Origin: Aralia elata
Taxonomy: Eukaryota; Streptophyta; Magnoliopsida; Apiales; Araliaceae
NCBI GenBank assembly: GCA_034770075.1
Contig: JAVJAP010000103.1
Coordinates: 868,001-932,000 of the forward strand
Reading direction: 5' to 3'
DNA: 64,000 bases
The position numbers and the translations under genes are program-made. This document shows positions 10,323 through 23,804 of this stretch, piece after piece (positions within the stretch are counted from its first letter, which is position 1; the number at the start of each line of letters is the position of its first letter). Below the pieces are notes generated by a model, which was not told the DNA's origin, did not search any database, and was given only the letters and a program-made list of their open reading frames with translations.

Positions 10323-13300
10323 GTGCAGGATGCAGTGGAGTCAAAAGACGTGGTGTCAGGTATTATTTCGATCAATAATATCAGTGCATATATATTATTT
10401 GATTCGGGTGCTACCTGTTCGTTTATGTCGGATGAAGTTGCTAAACGGTTAAATTTACCTTGTGAGAAATTAGAGAATCCTATGAATGTGGAAGTAGCTA
10501 ATAAAAAAGTTATTCCTGTGGAATTCATTTATAGAAATTGTTGTGCTGAGATAAACGAGTATAAACTGAGCGTAGATTTAATTTCGATACGACTAGGAGA
10601 ATTTGATGTAATTCTTGGGATGGATTGGTTGTCTAGTCACGGGACTGTGATTGACTATCAGAAGAAATGTATACACCTGAAGACTCCGAATAAGTCAAAG
10701 GTCGTATTCTACGGTAGTAAATCACCGAGACAATCTTGTTGTCTGACGATGATGCAAGCGAAGAAATTGCTAAGGAAAGGTTGCATAGGCTATATGGCTT
10801 AGTGATTGATACCTGAAGAGTAGGGAATGAGTAGGGTCAGCTACCTGTCGTAAGGGAATTTCCAGATGTTTTCCCATATGAGTTACCGGGTTTACCACCA
10901 GATAGAGAGGTCGAGTTTGTAATCGATTTAGTACCGAGAACCGCATCGATATCGAAGGCACCAGTGGAGATGAAAGAATTGATGGTTCAACTGCAGGAGT
11001 TGCTAGATAAGGGATATTCGTCCGAGTGTATCTCCATGGGGAGCGCCAGTACTATTTGTAAAGAACAAAGACGGATCGTTTAGGCTTTGCATTGACTATC
11101 GGGAGTTGAACAAAGTCACGATTAAGAACAAGTACCCGTTGCCCAGGATTGATGATTTGTTCGATCAATTGAAGGGAGCAAAATACTTTTCGAAGATTGA
11201 CTTAAGGACGGGATGTCACTAACTGAAGGTGAGACAGGAGGATATTCCAAAGACAACATTCAGAACTCGAAATGGACACTTTAAGTTTTTGGTGATGTCG
11301 TTTGGGTTGACGAACACACCAACAACATTTATGGACATGATGAACAGAGTGTTCAAGTAATGCCTAGATAAATTTGTTGTCGTTTTCATAGATGACATCC
11401 TAGTCTACTCGAAGACGGAGGAGGAACACGTCGAACATTTGAGGATAGCCTTGGAAACGCTGAGAAGAGAGAAATTATATGCAAAGTTTTCCAAGTGTGA
11501 ATTTTGGCTACAAAGGGTGCAGTTTTTGGGGCACGTAATTGACAAGGATGGTGTATCAGTAGATCCTGCGAAGGTAGAGGCAGTAATAAACTGGGAAGAA
11601 CCAAAGACGCCAACGGAAGTTCGAAGTTTCTTGGGATTAGCAGGTTACTATCGAAGATTTATTCAGAACTTTTCGAAGATAGCGACGCCGTTAACAAATT
11701 TGACAAGGAAGACTGTGAATTTTCAGTGGATGGACAAGTGCGAAGAAAGTTTCTTAGAGTTGAAGAAGAAACTGAGTGAAGCACCTGTGTTATCACTACC
11801 AGATGATACAGGGGATTTGTGGTGTACAGTGATGCGTCACACAAAGGCCTTGGGTGCGTATTGATGCAGCATGGGAAGGTCATTGCGTATGCGTCACGGC
11901 AGCTGAAGGACTATGAGAAGGGGTATCCGACTCATGACCTAGAACTAGCGGCAGTGGTGTTTGCTCTGAAGATTTGGAGGCACTATCTGTATGAGGAGAA
12001 GTGTGAGATATACACAGACCACAAAAGTCTAAAGTATATCTTCACTCAAAAGGAACTAAACATGAGGCAGAGGCGATGGTTGGAGTTGATCAAGGACTAT
12101 GATTGTGAAATTTTGTACCATCCTGGTAAGGCCAATGTAGTAGCTGATGCTCTAAGTAGGAAGGGCAGAGATAAGTTGATGATGCTGACAGCTCAAAAGG
12201 GACTAATAAAAGAAATGGAAAGACTAGAGTTGGAAGTCAAGTATCCGACATATGAAAATGAGAAATTATTCGCAGTGGAGGCGAGTCCAACCTTATTGGA
12301 CAAGATAAGGGATGGATGATGAATGCGTTATCTTAAGGGAGCGAATCTCTGAAGGAGAGGAACTAAAGTACAAAATTAATAGCACGGGACTGCTAAGGTT
12401 TGAAGGGAGAATCTGGATACCGATGGTTCCGGAGTTGAGAGAAGAGATTTTGCAAGAAGCTCATTCTACAAGGTATTCGATACACCCTAGTAGTACCAAG
12501 ATGTATCAGGATTTGTGCCAACACTTCTGGTGGCCGAACATGAAGAGGGAGGTCGCGGAATGTGTTGGGCGATGTTTGACATGTCAGAGGGTAAAAGCAG
12601 AACATCAAAAATCGGGTGGACTGCTATAACCGCTGGAGATTCCAGAGTGGAAGTGGGAGCTTATCACGATGGACTTCGTGACGGGGCTTCCACCAACTCA
12701 GAAGGGCTACGACACGATCTGGGTGATCGTGGATCGTTTAACTAAATCTGCACATTTTCTACTTATTAAGATAAGGTACAATCTGGAGCAGCTAGCCAAG
12801 TTATATGTGAAAGAGATTGTGTCACGACATGGAGTGCCAATATCTATTATATCTGATAGGGATCCGCATTTCACGTCGAATTTCTGGAAGAGCTTACAAG
12901 AAAGAATGGGAACCGAGTTGAGGTTGAGTACGACATATCATCCTCAAACGGATGGGCAAAGCAAAAGAACGATACAAACGCTTGAAGACATGCTCAGAGC
13001 ATGTGTGATGGATTTTAAAGGCAGCTGGGATGATCACCTACCAGTGGTGGAGTTTGCCTATAATAACAGCTATCATGCAAGTATTGGCATACCGCCATAC
13101 GAAGCATTATACGATAGGAAGTGCCGAACACCTTTGTGTTGGGACGAAGTCGGTGAACGGAGACTATTGGGACATGAATTGGTACATCAGACTGTGGATG
13201 TCGTCAAGGTGATAAGAGCTCAATTGGTAGCGGCTCAGGACCGACAAAAGAAATACGTCAATTTACATCGTCAGAAACGAGACTTTGAAGTCGGCAGCTT

Positions 13301-13709
13301 TGTATTTTTAAAGGTATCTCCCTAGAAAAGGAAGATCAAATTTGGAAAGAAGGGGAAATTGAGTCCTAGATTTGTAGGACCATTTGAAGTTTTAAAGAGG
13401 GTAGGTGAAGTGGCGTACGAGGTAGCTCTACCTTCTGAACTTGAGCACATTCACAATGTGTTTCACGTTTTTGTGTTGCGACCATATAAACCCGACTATA
13501 AGCATGTGCTATCCTATGAACCGATTCAAGTTGAGCGAGACTTGTCATATGAAGAGATTCCTGTCCAAATATTGGATAGGAAAGAGCAAATGTTAAGAAA
13601 TAAGGTCATCCATTCGGTCAAAGTCCTTTGGAGAAACCACACGGCTGAAGAAGCTACGTGGGAACTGCAAGAGAAGATGAGGAAGAATTATTCGCATCTT
13701 TTTGAGTGA
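10323..13709 (+). pseudogene. Tek1 pol: protease, RT, RNase H, integrase, chromodomain tail
   Basis: The order is protease with LFDSGATCSF (about 10400) and GEFDVILGMDWL (10590), and RT with FIDDIL near 11385-11400. RNase H (YSDASHKGLG, about 11822) and the integrase zinc-binding part (MYQDLCQHFWWP, 12500) follow. The integrase core has MDFVTGLP (12669) and SDRDPHF, and the end is a chromodomain-like tail KVLWRNHTAEEATWEL (13620-13665), with the stop at 13707-13709. Breaks include a stop/frameshift at 10800, several between 10803 and 11438, a shift near 11819, and stops near 12300, 12627 and 13323. The integrase glutamate expected at 12963-12965 is lysine (QSKR). The protein cannot be made whole. 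Confidence 0.88.
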
Positions 13710-13761
13710 ACTCATGTTATGTTTTTCGTACCTAGGTTGTAATTCATGGGACAGAATTCTT

Positions 13762-13775
13762 ATAAGGGGGGAGGA
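13762..13775 (+). promoter_or_regulatory. Tek1 polypurine tract
   Basis: ATAAGGGGGGAGGA directly before the 3' LTR TG; it would prime plus-strand DNA synthesis. Confidence 0.85.
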
Positions 13776-16700
13776 TGTAACGACCGTGAATTCTAGATAG
13801 GCTTGTAATTCGAGCTTATGAATATTGATGCATATTATTAAAATAAATTTTATGAATAATATTTTTATGTGATTAAATAAATATGTATATGTGTTATATG
13901 TATACATATATTTATTTTTATATGATGAGATGTATATTTAAAGTTGGTTTAAACTAGTTTAATTGTTTGAACTTACTAAAGAAGCTAACGCTTCAAATTA
14001 AGTGGTTAAAACTCGAATTTGAGTTCGGATTAGAATTTGGAGAAACGGACTGCAGATTTAAATCCGGAACGTCCAAATTAGTCAGAATAGACCCTAAACA
14101 CATTTTGTGTCGGGGTTAACTTTTTGGTCAAAAGTCAACCGGTTGACTTTTTCGGTAAAAAGTTAAACACGAATTTCAGAGATGAATTTGGTGAAATGAA
14201 TATTCCCATAATGATGAGAACGTCGATTTTAGTAGAAATCAACTGTCTTCACGAAAAAGTTAATTTTCGGATGTCAAAATGGTAAAATAGGTCATTAAAT
14301 AGATAAATGGGCATTAATTTGGAGTAATCAGCTATGGTGGACCCCTTGGACAGCTGAACTTGCTTCTAATTGGAGGAAAAATTCTGCAGAGGCGAATGGG
14401 AGAAGATGAACCGACAAATGAAGAAAAAAAAGAAAAAGGAAGAGAAACTCTTCTAATATTCTAACCCTTCCATCTTCTTTTTGATTCCATTCAACTGATG
14501 ATTTGGGAGGTAAAAGGTTGAGGAATATGAAGAGTTAGGAAGAGGAAAAGGGTAAGCTAGCAATATTTATAAATATTCCCTTCCTAAACACTTGTCCAAT
14601 CTTTGCAAATTCATTCTACCTGTAAGAAATTGAGTGTGAGGAGAGGGAGCTCAGGAGAAGAGGAAGGATTGCTAGAAGATTGTTAGAAGATTTCAATGAG
14701 TAAGCAAGGAATAAGAGAAGTTACAGGAGAGCTAAGGACAAGAAAGAAGAGGTGCATCAAGCTTGAGCCAAGAAAGCTAGCAAATAAGGAGGAAGTACAT
14801 TTAAGAGGTTAGTTATGAACTTTTATTAGTTCCATATGAAATTGATGAAAACATGCCTAAATAATGATGTAATTGAATTACTTGGGTTGTGAATTGATGG
14901 GTTAATGATAATTGATGAATATAGGAGTAATAAGGATGAATTTTTGGTTTAATCATGCCTAAAAGCTTCTGAAATATGAAAATTTAAGCTATGCATATAA
15001 CATGTTTGATAAAATACCTTAAAGAGGTTTAAATGCTTGGTTGTGGGAGATTAATGTTAATGGAGGGTCGTGAAGGACCCTAAGATATAAAGTGGATATA
15101 TTAGAGATTATGTATGATGATTCATGTGTTTATATTCATAAGAATGCATGTAAGATAGATGTAGTAATGTTAAAATGAAAAATGGGAAGTTTAGTTTATA
15201 AACTGACTTTTCCAGGAGTCACAACCTTTTTGTGTAAATCATATTTTTGGATACCTTTGAGGTGGAAATATGCTCTTATGAGTGATGAAATGAACCCAAC
15301 TAGAATCGAGTAAAAAGATCTAAAAATGAAGATTTGGTGATGGTTTTAATAAAGAACACTTAGAACATTCAAAATAGAGCATGAGTTGATACTTTGGCCT
15401 AAGATTTGGCCATGTTAATGTTAATGGATAGCTCTGAAATTTTGATATGTTGTATCTCTACGTCTTAAAAGTCCATAGAGTCCGAAATGGACCAATTTGA
15501 ATGTGTATAGAAGGAGTTGTGGTAGTTGGAAGCAAGATAGGTCTAGAACACCAAAAAACAGAACATTCTGGAAGAAATCGGGCTGGGAGGCTCAGGCCAA
15601 GGCGCTTGGCTAGGCGCTGGCCATGAGCTGAGCTACTGTAAGAGAGCGCCTAGGTGCTGCCCACAAGCTAGTTTTGGGCGCCTAGGCGCTGGACAAGAGA
15701 CTGTGCAAATAGCTTCGACGTCCTTTAGTAAAATGGGCATAACTTGCTCATACAAACTCGGATTGAGAATATTCAAGATGATTCGGAAAGCGAAAGAGTA
15801 GACCTATAACTTTTATTTTTTAAGTTTTTCAATATGATGTCTGTAGCATGGCCTAAATTAGCCATTTATAGGACTGATGTGTAATTGGGGTCAATCGGAG
15901 GGTGTCGGGCATGCGGGTAAGCACATGTATTGATCCAGACCATGTAAAATATTGTTCTAAGTTCTAAAACATGAATGATATGAATTTTAATGATACTTAG
16001 CATTAACCAATGGGTATTAGATAAATCGAATGGGCGTGCTAGGCGTACGCAATTGCGTGTTACTTGGGCGTTCGAATAGGCAAAGTTGGCGTACGGACGC
16101 GCAAGCGTCGTAATGCCATAACTAGTGTGTGTAATCTTGTTTAATATTATGTTTCTAATAAGATTAAAACATTATAGAGTAGTATAAATCATTATTTGGT
16201 ATCCGGTATGTAACTAGTTGTTATGTGAATATGTACTTAATTGTGTAGGATATTAAGGAGCGTGTGTTGTTATATTGTAGCAGACGCATCAGGCAAGTTT
16301 CCTATCCTAACTCAATTTATTTATTGAGCAAGTTTCCCTAACCTTACTCGAATTATACTTGAGCAGGTTTCCTATTTTATACAAATGTTATATATTGTTG
16401 CAAGTTTCACGACTCAAATTGAGCTATTACTTTCAAGTTATGTTAGTGGATTAATTATTGTAAATTAGTCCACGTCAAAGAAAATTCTTGATATTCTCAC
16501 ATTGTGCAATTGAATTCATGATCTATTGTCGGACTTTAAAACGTTTAAGTTCTTCATTCATGAACTGTTTAAGGAAATAGTCTACGCCACTTGTTTCGGC
16601 TAGGCATGTACAGGTTATTATTTTAAAAGCTATCCAAATCGATTGTTGGTATGAATTCTTGGACTGAGAGAGCAATCCTTATTAGGGGATTTTAATGTGT

Positions 16701-17328
16701 CGGTTATTCGATGCAGTTAGAGCTAAATGTTATGCATATACATAGGGTACAAGAGGCTGATCCCCTCGAGTACTACTGACGGGCCAGGCGTTTAAAAGGG
16801 TCAGTCGAATGATTGATCCTTTGGCCAAAAAGTTCAAGGTCTATTGGACCACTCAGCAGTAAATAATCAATATTCATTGTTTCATTTGAACTTTGATTAT
16901 ATTGTCAGTTATTTCTTCAATGTTCTTATATTGTTGAACTATGCGATTATTATTCTCATTCATTCATGATATATCTTCTTTATTCATTTTAAACTTGCTG
17001 AGCAAAGTAGTTGCTCACCCTTGCTATATCATGAACCTATTACAATTAAGCCGGAGAGTTCCAAAGCAGACAAAGGCAAAGGAAATCTTAAGGAATAGTT
17101 ATATGTACTAACGTTATGTAATCGTAGAATCATTTTGTATTATTATTGTATTCCGTGATGTATTTAATTAAGGTTATAGACCTTGGGACCGTAGTAAACC
17201 TTTTGTAATGAACAACATATGTTTATTTATTCCGCATTAGTTGATTTATGTTGTTTAGAGGTGTATGGATGTACTTTATCGTGAGCACCAGATTCGAGGT
17301 ATTGGTACCTGAATTTAGGGGTGTCACA
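13776..17328 (+). repeat. Tek1 3' LTR, complete (3553 bases)
   Basis: Starts TGTAACGACC, ends GGGTGTCACA. TATAAATA is at 14568-14575 and a donor-like AGAG|GTTAGT at 14808. A GC-rich island with GCGCCTAGGCGCTGG lies near 15580-15710. The AAGTTTCC motif array is at 16287-16405 and a stem-loop TGAGCAA/TTGCTCA at 16998-17016. The last 650 bases are absent from the 5' LTR. No gene is present in these 3.5 kb. Confidence 0.92.
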
Positions 17329-17333
17329 ACCGC
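17329..17333. other. Tek1 target-site duplication, right copy
   Basis: ACCGC, partner of GCCGC at 5266-5270; CACTA-1 sequence resumes here. Confidence 0.75.
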
Positions 17334-18920
17334 TATCACCCTCTAGAATAGCTCGTCGTCCAAGTTAGCACCCGTATGAGATGGTCCAACAGGTACTCTC
17401 GAATGCTGGCGTTGACTAGAGCCTGAAAAAATAATTATACATGTAACGTAGTTCATATTAAGTTATATTAGTTTTATAAATTAATATATAACGAGAAACA
17501 TACGAAATATATCTTATTACCTCCAGGTAAGGTATACGCGGGTATCCTCGGCAGGTCCAACACGCGATACCTGTTGGTACTACTAGTAGGGGGATCCTGA
17601 GACGCGACCCATAGTCTCATCTCCTCATCCTGAGATAACTCAATCTCATGCAGAGGAGTGGTGGAATCTAGTGGCTCAGGATCCCCCCTAGAAGCCCACA
17701 ACTCAGCTACACGGGTGTCCCGAAGCGCCTAAAATCGGTCCTGAAATATATTTTGTATACGTGAGTTAATTATTTCATTTTATTAACTACCTAATATTAA
17801 AAATAACTAAAAATTAATATTACTCTTACCCGTATAACTACTGCTGCGGGAGACATAGGAGAGTCCTTAGGGGTACGGGCTCTATCCCAAAACTCGGTCA
17901 AGGTAGAACATCGGCCCAAGATCTCCCGCATGGCCTGATGATAAAGATGTCCAAACTGTTATTAAGTATACTAATGACAAATGACTAAGTACACAATAAA
18001 ATTCAAAATACTTACCGACTTCAACTCCTCAAAGGACTGTGAGCCAGTCGTGTGTACGACTCGGAGTTTGCTACGATTTTGCTTTGCCTGCTCCGACTTT
18101 TTTCTTGAACTCATCATCATCCCAGTACCGACACATAGCCTCCCAAGCTAGATCGGAGACTATGCAGGGTGGATGATCTCTGATCGTACTCCCGGGCTGC
18201 TGAATAACTGCCCGGGTAGCCCTCTGCCTCATCTCATAAAGCCAGCCGACGTAGTTCTTCTGTACATGTGCTATAATAACATTGTCGCCGGCTGCTAGGG
18301 TGATGCCCTGCTCATATCTAAAATAACGTTATAAAAATATATTGACATATCAGAAAGCATTTGAACAATGTAAATACCTATGATACTGTTAGCTTTAAGT
18401 TATGCAATTCGACTTACGTGAAACTCACGCAACACAGTGTCCACATATGAGGTATCATACTGTGCGTACTGGCTAAATCGCATACAGCCAGTAGGTAGGT
18501 GTATCAGGCAGATGGCGTGAAGTGTCGCCTTAGCGACGGAGTCCAAAATACTACAATACGAGATAAATAGAACAATGTTATATTTTAATCATGCAATCAT
18601 ATAAAGGTATTTAATTACAATTGACATTATTAAAGTTGACACTTACTGATCACTGTAAACATCGAACCGGATGATATGTGGTTGTGCCGATGGACGACCA
18701 AATAAACCAATATTAGTACCTCGCTCACGTCGGCGAACATTATCTGTTATAAGTGAAAGTGATGACATTATGTAAATATACTTTTTTAATATATGTTATA
18801 AATAATTAATTAAATAAAAGGAAAACTAATTTATTTCAAAAACTTACAGCCGCCTTGGGTGCCGTCACTAGATCCAGAATAGCCACCACCACGGCAACCT
18901 CCCCCGCTATGTCTATCCAT
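17334..18920 (-). pseudogene. CACTA-1 TNP1-like gene (Ptta/En/Spm transposase family), first exons
   Basis: This is a protein of the plant Transposase_24 family that accompanies TNP2 in CACTA elements; its role is thought to be binding element ends. Likely start: ATG at 18918-18920, followed by a glycine-rich MDRHSGGGCRGGG. A central exon (about 18320-18010) encodes DNVIIAHVQKNYVGWLYEMR, CIVSDLAWEAMCRYWDDDE and the family hallmark AKQNRSKLRVVHTTGSQSFE. A later exon (about 17960-17830) has LGRCSTLTEFWDRARTPKD. A further one (about 17745-17525) has ELSQDEEMRLWVASQDPPTS. Breaks: an extra base in the T run 18098-18103, and TAG at 17729-17731. The last exons lie beyond Tek1 at 4854-5265. Confidence 0.8.
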
Positions 18921-18981
18921 ATATAAGTGTCACTTATTGTAGTTAATTTAACGAAACTTGATAACCGTTATTGTTAGTCAA

Positions 18982-21900
18982 TTATTTTAGAAACAACAAT
19001 AAGTTTAGACTAAGTACATCATCAAACCCGTCAGAATCAAAATCAATTTCATCGTCGGATTCTGCCTCTTCTAAATCTGTATTAGTTTCGTCGTCGTCTT
19101 CTTTATGTGCGATGATATAGTCATTGACAATTATGTCTTCCTCATCATCGGGTCTGTCAACGAGGTCAGTAGCCACCACATCATCATCATAAGTTACCAC
19201 TACATCCCTGGGATTGCTAACTTGTTCTTGTAACGGGTCATCCATTCCAAACAGATTAGTACTATCAAAAGCTGGAGTCTTCGTTGTGACAACTGTATAC
19301 CAGGGGCTTCTAGAATTTACAACATTCGGGGCATAGTACACTTAAGTTGCTTAGCTAGCTAATACGAATACGTCATCAGATTGTAGTTTTGACTTTATAT
19401 CTACTGTGACGATTCTATTACGATCAACTTGAACACCCTTATCAGTATCAAACCACCGACACCTAAATGTAACAACCTTTTTACCCCTGGGATAATTGAG
19501 CACAACCACTTCCTCTAATTGTCCATAGTAGTTGAACTCGGAATCACTGTAACAGGTTCCCAACACGACAACGCAAAATTTGACTAATGTTATTTCATTC
19601 AAGTCATCAACCTTAAATCTGTATCCATTGACGATGCAGCCAGAAAATGAACTAATTAATTTGTACGGGCCTGAAATAACATCTCCAAAATGCTCATAAG
19701 TATTATTGTCTTCAACCCTCCTCTTAAACCACTGCTAAAAATTTACAGTAGTGAATGATTCCAACTATGTTGTAGTAAGTCCCGGGTTAGAAGCATTCAC
19801 TTCCTCTTTGAATTCACTGAAATAATAATAACATATTATTGATTACGCGACAATAATATTCGTAGGATGACATATCATAATACATACTTGATGTATGCCA
19901 ATAGTTTGGGCATATTAAGAAGCATGTAGGTGGATACAATCTTTAAATCTCCATCGCTTAAGTAAGTCATCCTCTCATGGCCAAATGGTTTAGCTGGATA
20001 GGTGAATACATCGAACTCATCATCAGCATGAGATTGGGGACCAACGACCTCATTCCTACTTAAATGATTGTGCTTAGTTGAGACTACATTGTCAAAGTAC
20101 AAAGAGCAGAAGTTGACAAGCTCTTCCTCCGTATAGCGTTCAGCAATTGAACCTTCTACACGAGCTTTGTTTTTCACTTTTTACTTTAATCGACGCATCT
20201 ACCTGAAATATGATTGAACAGAAATAAAACTTATAGTACGAGTTACAAATATCATCACAGTTTAAGTATATAGATGATATTACCTCTCAAAAGGATACAT
20301 CCACCGATATTGCACCGGTCCTCTAAGTTTCATTTTATATGGTAGATGAATAGGCAAATGCTCCATCCCGTCAAAGAACCCTGGAGGTAAGATCATTTCG
20401 AGCTTGCACATTGTCAGCACTATATTCTTCTCCATCTGCTCCACATCACTGTACCTTATTACCATTGAATAAAGATCCCGAAGGAAATTTGATAGTTCGA
20501 TCAAGGCATCAACAAATTTCCTAGGTAAGATCTCATGAAATGCAATTGACATCAACTTCTACATGAACACATGACAGTCGTGACTTTTGAGCCCAGTTAT
20601 TTTCAGCTGCTCAACCTTAGTACAACTAGAAACGTTAGAAGCATCTCCATCCAAGAGCTGCAATGCACTTACCCATTTGCAAACGTCTTCAACCTGTTAT
20701 TTGGTAAGACAAAATGGAGCTTTTGGTTTTGAGTTGTTAGGTCAGAGCCACAATTCTCGCCTGATGTTCATTGCCTCCAAATTTTTACGTCCTTTATCAA
20801 TGTCTTTGGTTTACCACTCGCATCTAACACGGTGTAAAAAAAGTTCTCGTACATTCTTTTCTATATGCATGACATCTATACAATAACGGACTAATAATGT
20901 GACCAAGTATGGCATCTCAAACCACATGGGCGAGTGTGTCTAATTATGAGTTATCCTGTACCCTATTTCTCTCAACTTACCATGCTCCTTCCCTGGCGAT
21001 GGAAATGTTAGATCATTTAACCAGCCCGATATCTCGCTGCCCAACAAACGTCTAACAACCCTCTTTTTCGATATCTTTCTATTAAACTGTGCAAACATCT
21101 TTCTATAACTATGGTCAGCTGGCAAGAATATTCGTGCAGTTCCAAAGAAACTAGTTTTTCGCCCATGACGTAGTTGTGTGCCTTGCACATCCCCCATACA
21201 GACTGGGCATGACAACTTCCTGTGAGTCGACCAACCACTGATCATCTCAAGTACCAGAAAGTCAGTGATAGTCCACAACAAAGTTGCCTTCATCACAAAA
21301 TTTTTCATCTCCGATTTATCATACGTCTAAACACCCATCTCCCACAACATCTTAAGTTCATCGACTAACGGTCTTAGGTACACATTTATGTCTTTTATAG
21401 GACTCTTATCCCCCGGTATGAGTAAAGTCATGAATAGATACGGATCCCTCATGCACATTGACGGTGGAAGATTGTAAGCTGCCATGATAACTGGCTAAAT
21501 AGAGTAGGGCTGACTAAAATTATTAAATGGGCAAAAGTCATCTGTAGCCATGCCAAGCCTGACATTCCTAACTTCCTCAGCAAATTCTAGAAAATTTTCA
21601 TCAAACTTCTTCCATTCATCTCCATCTACAGGGTGAGTCAGCTAACCAGGCACGACGTCCCTTGTTCTATGCTAAGTCATATACTGAGCCATGTGGGACG
21701 ACATGAATAGCCGTTGAAGCCTCGGCGCAAGAGGAAAGTATCGTAAGATCTTTTTGGGCACATGTTTCTCCTTTCTTCCACGTTTTGTCACCTTGTACCG
21801 AGGCAAGCTGCATATATCACACCGTCCCTTATCTCTATCTGCCCCATAGTATAACATGCAATCCTGCTCACAAGCATCAATCTTCTGATACCCCATATTC

Positions 21901-22536
21901 AACCCCTTGACCATCTTCTTCACTTCATAATAATTCGCGGGCAAAGTATGATCCTTGGGTAAAAAGTCGCTGATAAAAGCAAGCAAATCATTGAAACCTC
22001 TCTCACTGCAGTCATGCTCATTCTTGAAGTGTAAGAGCTTCGTCACTATAGATTGCTTGGTGTGCTTATCATTTCCAAGATACAACTTGACCCCCGATTC
22101 AGATAACAACTTGTAAAAGGCGAAAGCTGTATCATTTGGCTCTTCATGAGCACCACTTGACGAAGACATCCTTTTAGCCCAATCAATATTGGTAAAGCTA
22201 TAGGGATCGACCAACATCTCCACGACATCATAGTTATCATCGTCTGAATCCCTGTGAACTGGTTGGTCTATATCGTCAGTCAGTTCCCTCAACTTAGCTG
22301 ATTCCCCGTGATGAATCCATACGGAATACCCATCCACAAATCCAGGTGAAAATAAGTCGAATCTAATCTCATCAACTTTCTTCCAAATCAGATTTTTACA
22401 CTTAACACACGAACATCTTATCTTTCTGTTCGGATCATCAGCTTGTTCTACTATTTTTTTAAAAAAATTATCCACCCTTTCACGGTAAGCATCAACTAAT
22501 CACCTCCTATCAATCGGTATCCTACGGTACATCCAA
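18982..22536 (-). pseudogene. CACTA-1 TNP2-type transposase
   Basis: Catalytic transposase that would cut and move the element in the nucleus. Domains in order on the minus strand: transposase-associated domain with SWMYRRIP at the start (22540) and IRCSCVKCKN (22410). The Transposase_21 core follows with HPVDGDEWKKFDE (21640), LSCPVCMGDVQG (21200) and DVMHIEKNV (about 20870). A DUF4218-like part has KSHDCHVFM and GPVQYRWMYPFER (20300). A DUF4216-like part has FSGCIVNGYRFKVDD (19620) and PWYTVVTTK (19290). The tail is acidic and stops at 18982. I count at least nine in-frame stops (for example 22500-22502) plus a shift after DVMHIEKNV. Nearly all the stops fit C-to-T change of CAG, CAA or TGG codons. 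Confidence 0.9.
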
Positions 22537-22912
22537 CTCCAGAACTAAACAAAAGAAACATTTAGAACAGGGATATATATTCATGTATATGATCTATGCA
22601 TGCATTATATTTTCCTAATATCTCCACTCTACAGGGGTTAGGCTTCTATCCCATTTCTAGATGCGTCTCCTCACTAGTGACAACACGTTGAGCACGTTTC
22701 TTTTTGTTTCAAGAAAATTTCGGCAGCACCTCTCCATGGTCTCCAAGTACACGAAATAGACTAAGATAACTTAATCTAAATATGCACTCGAAGAACATGT
22801 ACAAATAACAGCCGAAAAATCCTCAAAACGAAAAAAAACGTATTCAACCCATTATCACCGACCTAAGTGAGAGACATAACATCTAGTAACAGTCCCAAAC
22901 TATGGACTATTC

Positions 22913-22939
22913 AACATTCACTCCTAATGAGTGAATGTT
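22913..22939. repeat. Hairpin upstream of TNP2
   Basis: Perfect 11-base arms AACATTCACTC and GAGTGAATGTT around CTAAT, about 380 bases upstream of the TNP2 start. 22537-22912 otherwise shows no gene. Confidence 0.7.
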
Positions 22940-23009
22940 AAACGGGTTTCTAAGCTCCAACTTATACTACATGCACAAGTGTATATGCAGTTTTATTGCA
23001 ATTGTGGAA

Positions 23010-23804
23010 AACTAAGCAAATACAACTTAGTTTATTTTTTCAATAATAAACTAAGTAAATGTTACTCAGTTTATGATAACTATTATTTGAATATTTTATA
23101 TTATTTTTATTTTTATTTATTTATTTATTTAATATAATTTAATTTTATTTATTTATTTAATATAATTTAAATTTGTTTATTTATTTATTTTAGTTATTTT
23201 ATTTATTTTGTTGCTTATTTTGTATTGTATTATATTATATATTAAATTAAATTAAATTATTTAATTTAATTTAATTTTAATTATTTAATTTACTTTAATT
23301 TTAATTTTATTTAATTTAATATTATTTAATGTTAAATTATTTTATTTTATTTTATTTTATTTTGTATTATATTATATTAGTTATTTTATATTACTTTATT
23401 TTAATTTAAATTATATTATATTATACTATATTATATTTTATTTTATTTTGTTTTATATTAATTTAATTTAAATTAAACTATATTATTTAATTTAATTTAA
23501 AGTTATTTAATTTAATTTAATTTATTTCATCTTATTTTATTTTATTTATTTTGTATTATATTATATTATATTTTAAGTCTTTAATAAATTATTAGATTGC
23601 TTTTTTCATCTGTACATTCGGAGTCATTTTATTTGATTTTGTTTTAGGAGTACAAAACTAAGTAAATGTTACTTAGTTTTTACATTATATTATATTTATC
23701 CTTTTTTCTTACATTATATTTACTATAAAATTTATTTATGTTATAGTTATTTATAATTTTTATTTTATTTTAGTGATAGTCAACTAAGTAAATGTTACTT
23801 AGTT
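23010..23804. repeat. Four copies of a 23-base palindrome in the CACTA-1 upstream region
   Basis: Copies at 23010-23032, 23049-23071, 23656-23678 and 23782-23804. The last two are perfect: arms AACTAAGTAA and TTACTTAGTT around ATG. The second differs at one arm base; the first is looser. A protein-binding site for element regulation is possible. Confidence 0.7.
23085..23580. repeat. AT-only low-complexity tract
   Basis: About 500 bases of TTTAT/TTTAA/TATTA words with almost no G or C, between the second and third palindromes. No gene. Confidence 0.85.

Larger units (their letters stand above)
5271..17328 (+). mobile_element. Tek1: Ty3/gypsy chromovirus (Tekay/Del-like), decayed
   Basis: A 12,058-base element with LTRs starting TGTAA and ending GGGTGTCACA. 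The order is a truncated 5' LTR, a pre-gag coiled-coil ORF remnant, three leader stem-loops, gag, protease, RT, RNase H, integrase, chromodomain-like tail, polypurine tract and 3' LTR. Integrase last with a chromodomain after it is the chromovirus layout. LTRs of about 3.5 kb fit the Tekay/Del lineage (family knowledge). The first 300 bases of the two LTRs differ at about ten positions by eye, and gag and pol hold many breaks, so it is one of the older Tek insertions. Confidence 0.9.
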
